Positions 5,689-13,259 of a DNA stretch of 15,605 bases are shown piece after piece. This DNA is from JANNHK01 sp034408875 (lineage in GTDB: Bacteria > Actinomycetota > Acidimicrobiia > IMCC26256 > PALSA-610), in NCBI GenBank assembly GCA_034408875.1, contig JAWXCJ010000099.1, positions 1 through 15,605 on the forward strand, in the 5' to 3' direction. The notes beneath the pieces were generated by a model. The model saw only the letters and a list, made by a program, of their open reading frames with translations, had not been told where the DNA came from and searched no databases. A program made the position numbers and the translations under genes. Each line of letters begins with the position of its first letter. The first letter of the stretch is position 1.

Positions 5689-6825
5689 GTGCAGCAGTCG
5701 TCCCCGCCCGAGCAGGTTCTTCCGGGTGCCTTCGAGCCTCCGCCGGAACCCCGGCGCCGTTCGCGTTGGGTGTCGGCCGGTCTCCCGGTGGTTGCAACCA
5801 TCGCGATCGTCGTCGGGGTCGTGGGCTACATGGTCGAGCTGCCCTACTACACGGTCTCGCCCGGCTCGTCCGTCAACGTCAACGAGCGCATCACCGTCGA
5901 CGGCGCGAAGACGTTCACACCCGAAGGCGAACTCCGCTTGCTGTTCGTTCGTCAGCGCGCGCGTGTGAACGCGTGGGAGTGGCTGCAAGCGTCGTTCGAC
6001 TCCGACATCGACCTGGTCAAGGAAGAGCAACTCACGGGTGGCCAGTCGCCGGAGGAAGTGCGTACCGGCGCCGACGCCGAGATGGCTCTGGCGCAACTCG
6101 CGGCGAAGAAACTCGCGCTCGAGACCGCCGGTTACGAAGTGTCGGTCGCAGGTGAGGGTCTCGTCGTGCTCGCAGTCCTGCCGTCGCGCCCTGCCGCCGC
6201 CGCGTTGGTAGCGGGCGACGTCGTGCTCGGGGTCAGTGACGTCGGCGGCGGCAACGAGCAGTCGATCGTCGAAGCCGACGACCTCGGCGAGATCATCGGG
6301 CAACACGAAGCCGGTGACGTCGTCGCGATACGCATCGAACGCGACGGCAAGGAACAGACGGAGAACGTCGGCATCGAAGTCGACGACAACGGCAATCCGG
6401 TAATCGGCGTGTATGTCGCGCGGCTCTATGACTTCCCGATCGACGTCGAGATCGACACCAGCAGCATCGGCGGGCCGTCGGCCGGTCTTGCGATGACGCT
6501 GTCCATCATCGACACGTTGACCCCCGGCGAACTCACGGGCGAACAGATCGTCGCGATCACGGGCACGATTGCCGACGACGGAACCGTCGGCGAGATCGGC
6601 GGCTTGGGTCAGAAGACCGTTGCCGCGCGCGCGGCCGACGCGGACTTGTTTCTCGTTCCGAAGTGTGGTCCGGACTCGTCGCCTTCGTGCGAGACCGATC
6701 TCGAAGGCGCACGCAGCCGAGCGAAGGGTCTGCGCATCGTGCCGGTTGCGACCCTCGACGAGGCGTTGGCCGCGCTGGAAGACGCCGGAGGAGATCCTCT
6801 CGAACCGGCAGAGGTTTCCAGCTAG
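5689..6825 (+). CDS. Membrane-anchored PDZ / Lon-type (S16) Ser-Lys protease, YlbL-like
   Basis: This 378-residue protein has a short Pro-rich cytoplasmic N-terminus, one membrane helix (about 29-49), then LPYYTVSPGSSVNV (51-64), typical of this family. A PDZ domain covers about 148-233 and a Lon proteolytic domain about 245-365. The catalytic dyad is visible: Ser264 in SIGGPSAGLAMTL (259-271) and Lys309 in IGGLGQKTVAA (303-313). The family (B. subtilis YlbL and actinobacterial homologs) is predicted to cleave proteins outside the membrane and lacks the ATPase part of Lon. Start GTG 5689 directly follows an in-frame stop (TGA 5683-5685); no TANNNT hexamer sits near it, unlike neighbouring genes, so control may differ. 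It ends 21 bases before the DivIVA-like gene, which has its own -10. Confidence 0.92.
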   Translation: MQQSSPPEQVLPGAFEPPPEPRRRSRWVSAGLPVVATIAIVVGVVGYMVELPYYTVSPGSSVNVNERITVDGAKTFTPEGELRLLFVRQRARVNAWEWLQASFDSDIDLVKEEQLTGGQSPEEVRTGADAEMALAQLAAKKLALETAGYEVSVAGEGLVVLAVLPSRPAAAALVAGDVVLGVSDVGGGNEQSIVEADDLGEIIGQHEAGDVVAIRIERDGKEQTENVGIEVDDNGNPVIGVYVARLYDFPIDVEIDTSSIGGPSAGLAMTLSIIDTLTPGELTGEQIVAITGTIADDGTVGEIGGLGQKTVAARAADADLFLVPKCGPDSSPSCETDLEGARSRAKGLRIVPVATLDEALAALEDAGGDPLEPAEVSS

Positions 6826-6833
6826 GTCGCCAC

Positions 6834-6839
6834 TACCAT
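6834..6839 (+). promoter_or_regulatory. -10 element TACCAT of the DivIVA-like gene
   Basis: TACCAT lies 7 bases before ATG 6847 in the short gap after the protease stop, again a leaderless arrangement; the leader contains no ribosome binding site, only T and C bases. Confidence 0.6.
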
Positions 6840-6846
6840 TCCCCCC

Positions 6847-8550
6847 ATGACGGACGACCGGCGACAGCGCGTCATCAGCAGCATCCCGCACCTGACGCCC
6901 GACGATGTCGCGAACCGGACGTTTGCGAAGGGCGTCCGCGGCTTCTCGGAGAGCGAGGTGCGCTCGTTCCTTCGGCGGGTGTCCGACGAACTGGCGGCGA
7001 TGCACGAGCGCGAGGTGCAGTTGCTGGCCGTCGTCGACGACGTCGAGGAGCAGCTCCGGGTGCCCCGCCCGCTCGACGAACAGCAGTTGCTCGACGCGCT
7101 CGGGGAAGAGACGTCGCGGTTGTTGCGAGGAGCGCGCGAGTCGGCCGACGAGATTCGCAAGAAGGCCGAGGACAGCACCGCGCTCCTGCTCCGGGAGACG
7201 CAGTCCGACGCCGACCGCCGGCGCGCCGAAGCCACCGAGACCGCGGCGACGCGCGTCCAAGAGGCCGAAGCACACGCGGCCGAGATCATCGCGGCGGCCG
7301 AGGCCCGCGCGACCGCGATCGACGATGCGAACGAACGCGCCGCCGAAGCACAGCGGCTCCACGCCGAGCAAGAAAGTGAAGGCATCGTCGAGGCGGCGCG
7401 CCGGCAGGGTCGCGAGATGCTCGACGAGGCGCTCGCCGCGCGCGAGCGCGTGCTCACCGACTTGGCGCGCCGCCGCGGTCTGCTCCAGGGGCAGGTCGAA
7501 GAGTTACGCCTGGGACGCGACCACCTCCTCGACGCGTACCGCACGGTGAAGCGCACGTTCCTCGAAGCGACCGAAGCGCTCGCCGGTGTCGAAGCGCGCG
7601 CCGCGGCGGGTAAGCCGATCCCGTCGGCCGACACCGACGACATCGACGCGGTGATCGCGGCCGAGGCCGATTCAGTCGATCTGTCGGAGAACGCGACTGC
7701 CGACGACGCGCCCGCCGCTCAGCTGGCCGACGTCGACTCGCTGTTCGCGCGCATCCGCGCCGGCCACGACGACGGCGACGACGACAGCGAGAACCCCACC
7801 GTCGATATCGTCGCGGTCGAGGAGGCGCCGGAGCCGGCACCCGAGGTGCCCGCCGACGAGCCGGCGGGAGCGGCGCAGTCGTCGGCCGAGGCCTGGCGGG
7901 AGCTCCACGGAAGCGACGTCGCCGGGCTCATCTCGCCGCTGCTCAAGCGGGCCAAGCGCGCCGCCCAAGACGACCAGAACGCACTCCTTGACGCCGTCCG
8001 GCGGCACAAGGGCCGTCCCACTTCCGCGCAGGTGCTCCCCGGTGAGGAATCGCTGGTGGCGACCTGGGTTGCGGTGCTCGGTGGCTCGATCGACGACGCG
8101 TACCGAGCGGGACGGGCAGCCGCCGGTGGAGACGGTGCCGATTCCCCGCAGGATCTCGTCACGGAAGCCGCGACCGTGATCGTCGCACCGGTGCGGGAGC
8201 GGATATCGGCCGCGATCGACGACAGTGACGAAGCCGAGGCTTCCGGTCTCGTCGAACGGATCGGGGCGCGCTACCGCGAGTGGAAGAACCAGCAGCTCGA
8301 GAACCTGCTCGGCGACGCAATCGTTGTCGCGTGGTCTCGCGGCGTCTACGACGCTTCTGCCGAGGGATCGCTCCTGCATTGGATTCCGCTGCGAGAGGGT
8401 CGCTGCGCCGATTGTGACGACAACGCGCTCGAACCTACCGCGAGGGGTGCATCATTCCCTACCGGGCAACCGTTCCCCCCGGCGCACCCGGGGTGTCGTT
8501 GCCTCCTCGCCCCGGCCGATATTCTCGCTGCGCTCCCCGCGAACGCATAA
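6847..8550 (+). CDS. DivIVA-domain coiled-coil protein with phage MuF/SPP1 gp7-like C-terminus
   Basis: This 567-residue protein starts at ATG 6847, supported by TACCAT 7 bases upstream. Residues 16-60 (LTPDDVANRTFAKGVRGFSE, 16-35, then EVRSFLRRVSDELAAM) match the membrane-curvature-binding DivIVA/GpsB region. A long Ala/Glu/Arg-rich coiled coil follows (about 85-250), then an acidic, Pro-rich linker (about 260-345). The C-terminal half (about 346-567) is mostly helical and ends in a Cys/His motif: CADC (520-523) and PPAHPGCRC (544-552). This resembles the C-terminus of phage Mu gpF / SPP1 gp7 minor head proteins, where two CxxC-type cysteines and HPNCRC are typical. By family, DivIVA proteins organise poles and septa; the C-terminal role is unknown and no other phage gene is nearby. 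It lies between a membrane protease and UPF0182. Confidence 0.85.
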   Translation: MTDDRRQRVISSIPHLTPDDVANRTFAKGVRGFSESEVRSFLRRVSDELAAMHEREVQLLAVVDDVEEQLRVPRPLDEQQLLDALGEETSRLLRGARESADEIRKKAEDSTALLLRETQSDADRRRAEATETAATRVQEAEAHAAEIIAAAEARATAIDDANERAAEAQRLHAEQESEGIVEAARRQGREMLDEALAARERVLTDLARRRGLLQGQVEELRLGRDHLLDAYRTVKRTFLEATEALAGVEARAAAGKPIPSADTDDIDAVIAAEADSVDLSENATADDAPAAQLADVDSLFARIRAGHDDGDDDSENPTVDIVAVEEAPEPAPEVPADEPAGAAQSSAEAWRELHGSDVAGLISPLLKRAKRAAQDDQNALLDAVRRHKGRPTSAQVLPGEESLVATWVAVLGGSIDDAYRAGRAAAGGDGADSPQDLVTEAATVIVAPVRERISAAIDDSDEAEASGLVERIGARYREWKNQQLENLLGDAIVVAWSRGVYDASAEGSLLHWIPLREGRCADCDDNALEPTARGASFPTGQPFPPAHPGCRCLLAPADILAALPANA

Positions 8551-8566
8551 TTCGCGCGGCGCCACC

Positions 8567-8572
8567 TAACAT
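8567..8572 (+). promoter_or_regulatory. -10 element TAACAT of the UPF0182 gene
   Basis: TAACAT lies 8 bases before ATG 8581 in the 30-base gap after the DivIVA-like gene; transcription would begin at or beside the start codon. Confidence 0.55.
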
Positions 8573-8580
8573 TCGCCGCA

Positions 8581-11568
8581 ATGCGTGTACAGGCAGCGGA
8601 TCTCCCGCGGCGCCCGGTCGGCCTTCGCGGCTGGCTCATCGGCGGCGCGATCCTCATCGTTATCTTCCTGCTGAGCCTCCGTGGCTTTGCTCGTTTCTAC
8701 ACCGACTACTTGTGGTTCAAGGAAGTCGGGTTCGGCGACACGTGGCGGCGACTGCTGTCGGCCAAGGCCGTCCCCGCGCTGATCTTCTCGAGCATCTTCT
8801 TCGTCTTCTTGCTGGTGAACCTCGTGATTGCCGATCGGGTCGCGCCGCGCTACCGGTCGGCCGGACCCGAGGACGAGATCATCGAGCGCTACCGCACCTA
8901 TGTCGCGCCGTACTCGGGGCGGTTGCGACTGCTCGTGGCCGGGTTCTTCGCCCTCATCATGGGCGGGGGAGTGTCGGCCGAGTGGCGCAGCTGGATCCTG
9001 TTCTCGAACTCCGTCGACTTCGGTGTCAAGGATCCGCAGTTCAACCGAGACCTCGGCTTCTACATGTTTCGGCTGCCGTTCCTCCAGTTCGCGGTGGGAT
9101 GGACGTTCGCGGCGTTGCTCGTCGTGCTCATCGTCACCGCGGTGTTCCACTACTTGAACGGCGGCATCCGCCTGCAGAGCCCGTGGCAGCGGGTCACGCC
9201 GCAGGTGAAGGCGCACCTGTCGGTGATCTTGGCGCTCATGGCGCTGACCAAGACCGTGCAGTACTACTTGGCCCGCTACGACCTCGTGTTCTCGCGCCGC
9301 GGCGTCGTCGACGGCGCGAGCTACACCGACGTCAATGCGCAACTCCCGGCGCTGAACTTGCTGATGGTGATCTCCATTGCCGCGGCGGTGTTGTTCATCC
9401 TGAACATCTGGCGCCGCGGTTGGGTGTTCCCGATCATCGCGGTCGGCCTGTGGGCGTTCATCTCGCTCGTGGTCGGCACGATCTACCCCGCAGTCATTCA
9501 GCGAGTCGTCGTACGCCCGAACGAACCGGCGCGTGAGGAGCAGTACATCGAACGGAACATAGAAGCGACGCGCGAGGCGTTCGGAGTCGACGAAGACAAC
9601 GTCGAAGTGAAGGACTTCACCTACGCGGCCGATCTGGAGGTTCCCGACGTCGCGAAGAACGCCGAGACGCTCGACAACATCCGGTTGTGGGACCCCGGCT
9701 ACCTCGCGCCCGCACTCCAGACCGAGGAGATCCAGACCTTCTACAAGTTCAGCGACGTCGACGTCGACCGGTACCAGGTCGGCACGCAGAAACTGTCGAC
9801 GCTGTTGGCCCCGCGCGAACTCGACGCCGAGAACATCCCCGACCGCACATGGACGAACCAGCACCTCGTCTATACGCATGGCTTCGGTGCGGTTGCGGTG
9901 GCGGGGAACGTGTCCGACTCGGGCGAGCCGTCGTATCTGCTGCAAGGCATCGACCCCACTAAAGGTGAGCTCGCATCCGAGCTCGAGCAACCTGCCGTCT
10001 ACTTCGGCGAAGACTTCGGCGGCTACGCCGTCGTCGACACCGAAGTTCCCGAACAGCAGGCTGCGGGTGGGACCGAGACCGTGCAGACCCGGTACGAGGG
10101 CGACGCAGGGGTGAAGGTGTCGAACCTCGTGCGGCGGGCGGCGTACGCGTTGCGATTCGGCGACTGGAATCTCCTCGTGTCGGGCCAACTCGATGGCGAC
10201 TCGCGCATTCTCTACAAGCGCGATGTGCGCGAACGCGTCGAGACCGCGGCGCCGTTCCTGCGCTTCGACTCCGACCCGTACCCCGTCCTGATCAACGGCA
10301 AGATGTTGTGGCTCATCGACGCGTACACGACGAGCGATCACTACCCGTATTCACAGTCGCTGCACCCGCGCAATCTGCCGCCGGGGAGCGGTCTCGACGT
10401 GTCGTTCAACTACGTGCGCAACTCGGTGAAGGCGACTGTCGACGCGTACGACGGAACGGTTTCGTTCTACGTGATCGACGAAGACGATCCGATCATCGAG
10501 GTATACCAGAACGCGTTTCCCGAGCTGTTCAAGAGCGTCGACGACATGCCCGAAGGCCTGCGCGAGCACTGGCGTTACCCCGAAGACCTGTTCCGTGCGC
10601 AAACGGAGCAGTACTCGCTGTACCACATGACCGACCCCGACGAGTTCTACCGCAAGCAGGCGCTCTGGGACATCGCGCCGAAGCCCGAAGCCTCGGCGTC
10701 GGGTGCCACGAGCCCGTCGACGGTGCGGGGCAACGACGGCGGCCGCAACACCACGTTGGCGCCCGGCGGCAGTCCGAGCGTTCCGCTGTATCTCACGATG
10801 GCGCTTCCCGGGTCGACGGATCAGGAGTTCGTGCTCACGCGGCCGTTCATTCCGCGCGGCAAGTCGAACCAGCTCTCGGCGTTCATGGCCGCCCGTTCCG
10901 ACGGCGAGAACTACGGGAAGCTCGTCCTGTACGAGCTGCCGGCGAATCTCGTCGCGCCGTCCCCGTCGCTGGCCGGCACGCAGATCGGATCCGAGAGCAG
11001 CATCAGCGAGCAGTTCACGCTGCTCGATCGGGCCGGGTCGAGCGCGGATCCGGGCGAAGTGCAGCTGATACCGATCGGCAACTCGATCGTGTACGTGCGG
11101 CCGATTTACGTCACGCCCGAGGGCGGGTACGCGCGCGTCCGGTTCGTCGCGTTGTCCTACGGCGACTCCGCGGTGCTCGCCGACCTCGACCCCGATCCCG
11201 GCTCGCTCGCGTACACCTCTGTCAGCGAGGCGTTGACCGCGCTGATCACCGGCGAGGACCCCCCGCCCGTCCCCGACGAGCCCGACGAGCCGGACGAGCC
11301 GGACGAGTCGTCGACCACCACGACCACGCCCGACACGACGCCGGATACAACGGTGACCGACGAACCGACGACTGCCGCCGGCTGGCTCGCGCTCGCCGCC
11401 GACCGCTTCGCGGCCGCCGATCGCGCGCTCGCGGCCGGTGACCTGGCCGGGTATCAAGTGGCGAACGAAGCGGCGGCCGCGGCCGTCGAGGAGGCCCAGC
11501 GTCTCCTCGCCGCCGACTCGACGACGACGAGTTCCACCCCGATCGCCAACGCGACGTTCCGCCGGTAG
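8581..11568 (+). CDS. UPF0182 (COG1615) family large membrane protein
   Basis: The 995-residue product has the usual UPF0182 length and layout. Seven hydrophobic segments lie in the N-terminal third (about 17-36, 64-84, 114-134, 166-190, 212-230, 258-276, 281-303). Family marks include YTDYLWFKEVGF (40-51), RDLGFYMFRLPF (156-167), RPNEPAREEQYIERNIEATR (312-331) and, in the large extracytoplasmic part, FTLLDRAGSS and RPFIPRGKSNQLSAFMAARS. An acidic Pro/Thr linker (about 894-933) precedes a helical tail containing ALAAGDLAGYQ, which many family members also have. The molecular function is not established; it is common in actinobacteria and some cyanobacteria and firmicutes. A perfect 15-bp hairpin follows the stop. 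It is probably monocistronic, starting from TAACAT just upstream. Confidence 0.95.
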   Translation: MRVQAADLPRRPVGLRGWLIGGAILIVIFLLSLRGFARFYTDYLWFKEVGFGDTWRRLLSAKAVPALIFSSIFFVFLLVNLVIADRVAPRYRSAGPEDEIIERYRTYVAPYSGRLRLLVAGFFALIMGGGVSAEWRSWILFSNSVDFGVKDPQFNRDLGFYMFRLPFLQFAVGWTFAALLVVLIVTAVFHYLNGGIRLQSPWQRVTPQVKAHLSVILALMALTKTVQYYLARYDLVFSRRGVVDGASYTDVNAQLPALNLLMVISIAAAVLFILNIWRRGWVFPIIAVGLWAFISLVVGTIYPAVIQRVVVRPNEPAREEQYIERNIEATREAFGVDEDNVEVKDFTYAADLEVPDVAKNAETLDNIRLWDPGYLAPALQTEEIQTFYKFSDVDVDRYQVGTQKLSTLLAPRELDAENIPDRTWTNQHLVYTHGFGAVAVAGNVSDSGEPSYLLQGIDPTKGELASELEQPAVYFGEDFGGYAVVDTEVPEQQAAGGTETVQTRYEGDAGVKVSNLVRRAAYALRFGDWNLLVSGQLDGDSRILYKRDVRERVETAAPFLRFDSDPYPVLINGKMLWLIDAYTTSDHYPYSQSLHPRNLPPGSGLDVSFNYVRNSVKATVDAYDGTVSFYVIDEDDPIIEVYQNAFPELFKSVDDMPEGLREHWRYPEDLFRAQTEQYSLYHMTDPDEFYRKQALWDIAPKPEASASGATSPSTVRGNDGGRNTTLAPGGSPSVPLYLTMALPGSTDQEFVLTRPFIPRGKSNQLSAFMAARSDGENYGKLVLYELPANLVAPSPSLAGTQIGSESSISEQFTLLDRAGSSADPGEVQLIPIGNSIVYVRPIYVTPEGGYARVRFVALSYGDSAVLADLDPDPGSLAYTSVSEALTALITGEDPPPVPDEPDEPDEPDESSTTTTTPDTTPDTTVTDEPTTAAGWLALAADRFAAADRALAAGDLAGYQVANEAAAAAVEEAQRLLAADSTTTSSTPIANATFRR

Positions 11569-11597
11569 CACGCGCGTCGGCCGCATCGGGCCGCCCC

Positions 11598-11630
11598 TCG
11601 ATCACCCGACGATGCTCGTCGGGTGATCGA
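11598..11630 (+). terminator. Perfect 15-bp hairpin after the UPF0182 gene
   Basis: Arms TCGATCACCCGACGA (11598-11612) and TCGTCGGGTGATCGA (11616-11630) flank a 3-base TGC loop, 29 bases after the stop codon. No T-run follows. The right arm also forms half of a PhoP-like direct repeat, so the site may have two roles. The rest of the 226-base gap (11569-11794) holds no recognisable gene; a canonical -10 was not found. Confidence 0.65.
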
Positions 11631-11639
11631 CGGGTGAAC
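11622..11639 (+). promoter_or_regulatory. PHO-box-like 11-nt direct repeat upstream of the PstS-like gene
   Basis: GGTGATC (11622-11628) and GGTGAAC (11633-11639) are separated by 4 bases. On the minus strand this reads GTTCACC-N4-GATCACC, close to the GTTCACC-N4-GTTCACC pattern of actinobacterial PhoP sites. It is 155 bases before the ATG at 11795. Confidence 0.4.
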
Positions 11640-11794
11640 TCTTCCGGGCCGCCCGGGACCCTTTACCCGACGGCCACGTTCGCGTCGAGTTGCCGTGTGA
11701 GGGTGCGTCAGCGCGGGGATGTTCCGTTCCCGCGCTGCGCCGGGCAGCTGCCCGGAGCGACCCGGTACACCTCACAACGGGAGCAACACAGAAC

Positions 11795-13183
11795 ATGCGC
11801 ACCAACACCTTGAAGGCGAGACTCGCCAAGATCGCCGCGGCCTCGGCCGTTCTGGCGGTCGGCGTGGCCTCGGTCATGGCCGGCGAGAACCCCGCCGGCG
11901 CCGATCCCAAGCAGCAGGAGAGCCCACTCATCACCATGGGCTCGGACACCACTCAGGACATCCTCGACGCCTTCACCGGTGAGGTGAACGGCAACCTGTT
12001 CATCCCGCTGCGGTCCGCCAGCGTGACCTCGGTCGCCGGGGTCGAGACGGGCCAGCAGCAAATCGCATCGTGGCGGGCCGTCAACCTCGACGCCGCCGGC
12101 AGCCCCCAGGCGTGTGTGGAGCCCAAGGGCGGCATCCGCGTCGACCGTCCCAACGGTTCCGGCAACGGCCGGCGCGCCCTCACCGCGGCCTTCACGGGTG
12201 CGGGCTGGGGCCGGACCGACGTCACGTGCACGAGCACGTACGCCAACATGGCCGGCCTCATCAACTTCTCGCGGTCTTCGTCGGGCGCGAGCGGCACCAC
12301 CGGTGACCTGACCTTCGTCCCGTTCGCTCGCGACGCGCTGCAGTTCGCCTACAGCGCACCCGACGTGGCGCTCGCGGTGAGCGACCTCACGACGGCGCAG
12401 GTCCAGGGTCTGCACACGAACTCGGGCAGCTCGGCGGTTATCAACTCCGGCGGCACGAGGATCATCGGCTGCCGTATCCAGGACGGCTCGGGCACCTACG
12501 AGTCGTGGATGGGCATGATGGGCCTCAACCCGGCGAGCCAGACCGACGAAACCACCCTCGAAACGTCGACTGGTGAGTGCGCCGGGGCGTTCGACGCGGT
12601 CCAGTTCGGCATCGACGGCATCCAGGAGCACGACCCGGAGGGCCTCTTCGACGTCTGCGAGCGCATCCGCAACGGCTACGTGCCGTTCGGCGGCGGGCCC
12701 GCGGTACCGGCCCAGGCCAACACCCAGTGCATCATCGGCTACTCGGCCTCCAACTGGGTCGCGCAGTTCAACGACTTCGGCTCGCGTGATCTGCCGATCG
12801 TTCCGGTTGCGCCCACCGGCGGCGAGTTCAACCTCGGCACCCGTGACGGCGGCGTTGCCGCGTACAGCATCACCCTGGGTGTCGCCGCGCCCAACTCGAC
12901 GTACTACGCCAACGCCACGTTCGGCCGCGACGTCTACAACGTGATCCCGACCAGCGTCATCGCACTTCCCGGTAACACCGCCCTGAAGACGATGCTCCTC
13001 GCCGGGTTCAACTCCGAAGGGCCCGGCTCCGGCCCCGCGGTGTGCTCGGCCGACGCCGCCGTGACCCGCGGCCTCCTCGGCTACGGCGCACCGGTGAACC
13101 ACGCGTGTGGCGCGTTCGGCGCGTTCAACAAGCGGGCGTGGGACTTCAGCAACACCGGCGTCATCGGCTCGCCCGAGGTCTAA
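11795..13183 (+). CDS. Secreted PstS-like periplasmic-type substrate-binding protein
   Basis: This 462-residue protein starts at ATG 11795, with GGGAG (11779-11783) 11 bases upstream. An N-terminal signal peptide (KARLAKIAAASAVLAVGVAS, 7-26) probably ends near AGA-DP at 36; there is no lipobox Cys, so it seems freely secreted or wall-associated. The mature part resembles PstS/PBP-like phosphate-binding proteins: LITMGSDTTQDILDAF (45-60), LINFSRSSSGAS (155-166), LTFVPFARDALQFAYS (172-187), SDLTTAQV (196-203) and IQDGSGTYESW (228-238). Eight cysteines (107, 145, 226, 262, 288, 312, 417, 438) could make disulfides. PstS delivers phosphate to PstCAB, but no permease genes are present, so the ligand is unproven. 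A PHO-box-like repeat upstream supports a phosphate link. A strong hairpin follows the stop. Confidence 0.82.
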   Translation: MRTNTLKARLAKIAAASAVLAVGVASVMAGENPAGADPKQQESPLITMGSDTTQDILDAFTGEVNGNLFIPLRSASVTSVAGVETGQQQIASWRAVNLDAAGSPQACVEPKGGIRVDRPNGSGNGRRALTAAFTGAGWGRTDVTCTSTYANMAGLINFSRSSSGASGTTGDLTFVPFARDALQFAYSAPDVALAVSDLTTAQVQGLHTNSGSSAVINSGGTRIIGCRIQDGSGTYESWMGMMGLNPASQTDETTLETSTGECAGAFDAVQFGIDGIQEHDPEGLFDVCERIRNGYVPFGGGPAVPAQANTQCIIGYSASNWVAQFNDFGSRDLPIVPVAPTGGEFNLGTRDGGVAAYSITLGVAAPNSTYYANATFGRDVYNVIPTSVIALPGNTALKTMLLAGFNSEGPGSGPAVCSADAAVTRGLLGYGAPVNHACGAFGAFNKRAWDFSNTGVIGSPEV

Positions 13184-13197
13184 CCCCTGATTCACGC

Positions 13198-13228
13198 AAC
13201 GGTGGCCGGGACCGTCCCGGCCACCGTT
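13198..13228 (+). terminator. Strong GC hairpin after the PstS-like gene
   Basis: Arms of 14 bp (13198-13211 and 13215-13228), with core GGCCGGGA, close on a 3-base loop 15 bases after the stop codon. No T-run follows. Its core recurs in the hairpin at 14643-14670. Confidence 0.7.
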
Positions 13229-13259
13229 CGACACCCGATCACGAAAGGATCGAACCTCT

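Noticed and set aside
5332..7371. Open minus-strand frame of 679 codons
   Set aside because: It runs opposite the Lon-type protease and into the DivIVA-like gene, has no domain-like pattern, and reflects third-position GC bias of the real genes.
6847..8550. Prophage remnant
   Set aside because: Despite the MuF-like C-terminus, no terminase, portal, capsid, integrase or attachment site is nearby, and base use matches neighbouring genes.
8566..10341. Open minus-strand frame of 591 codons
   Set aside because: It is antisense to UPF0182, which has clear membrane helices and family motifs; the antisense translation is unstructured and charged.
11640..11794. Leaderless or TANNNT promoter for the PstS-like gene
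   Set aside because: TTTACC and TACACC occur but do not fit TANNNT with a sensible distance; no promoter was called.
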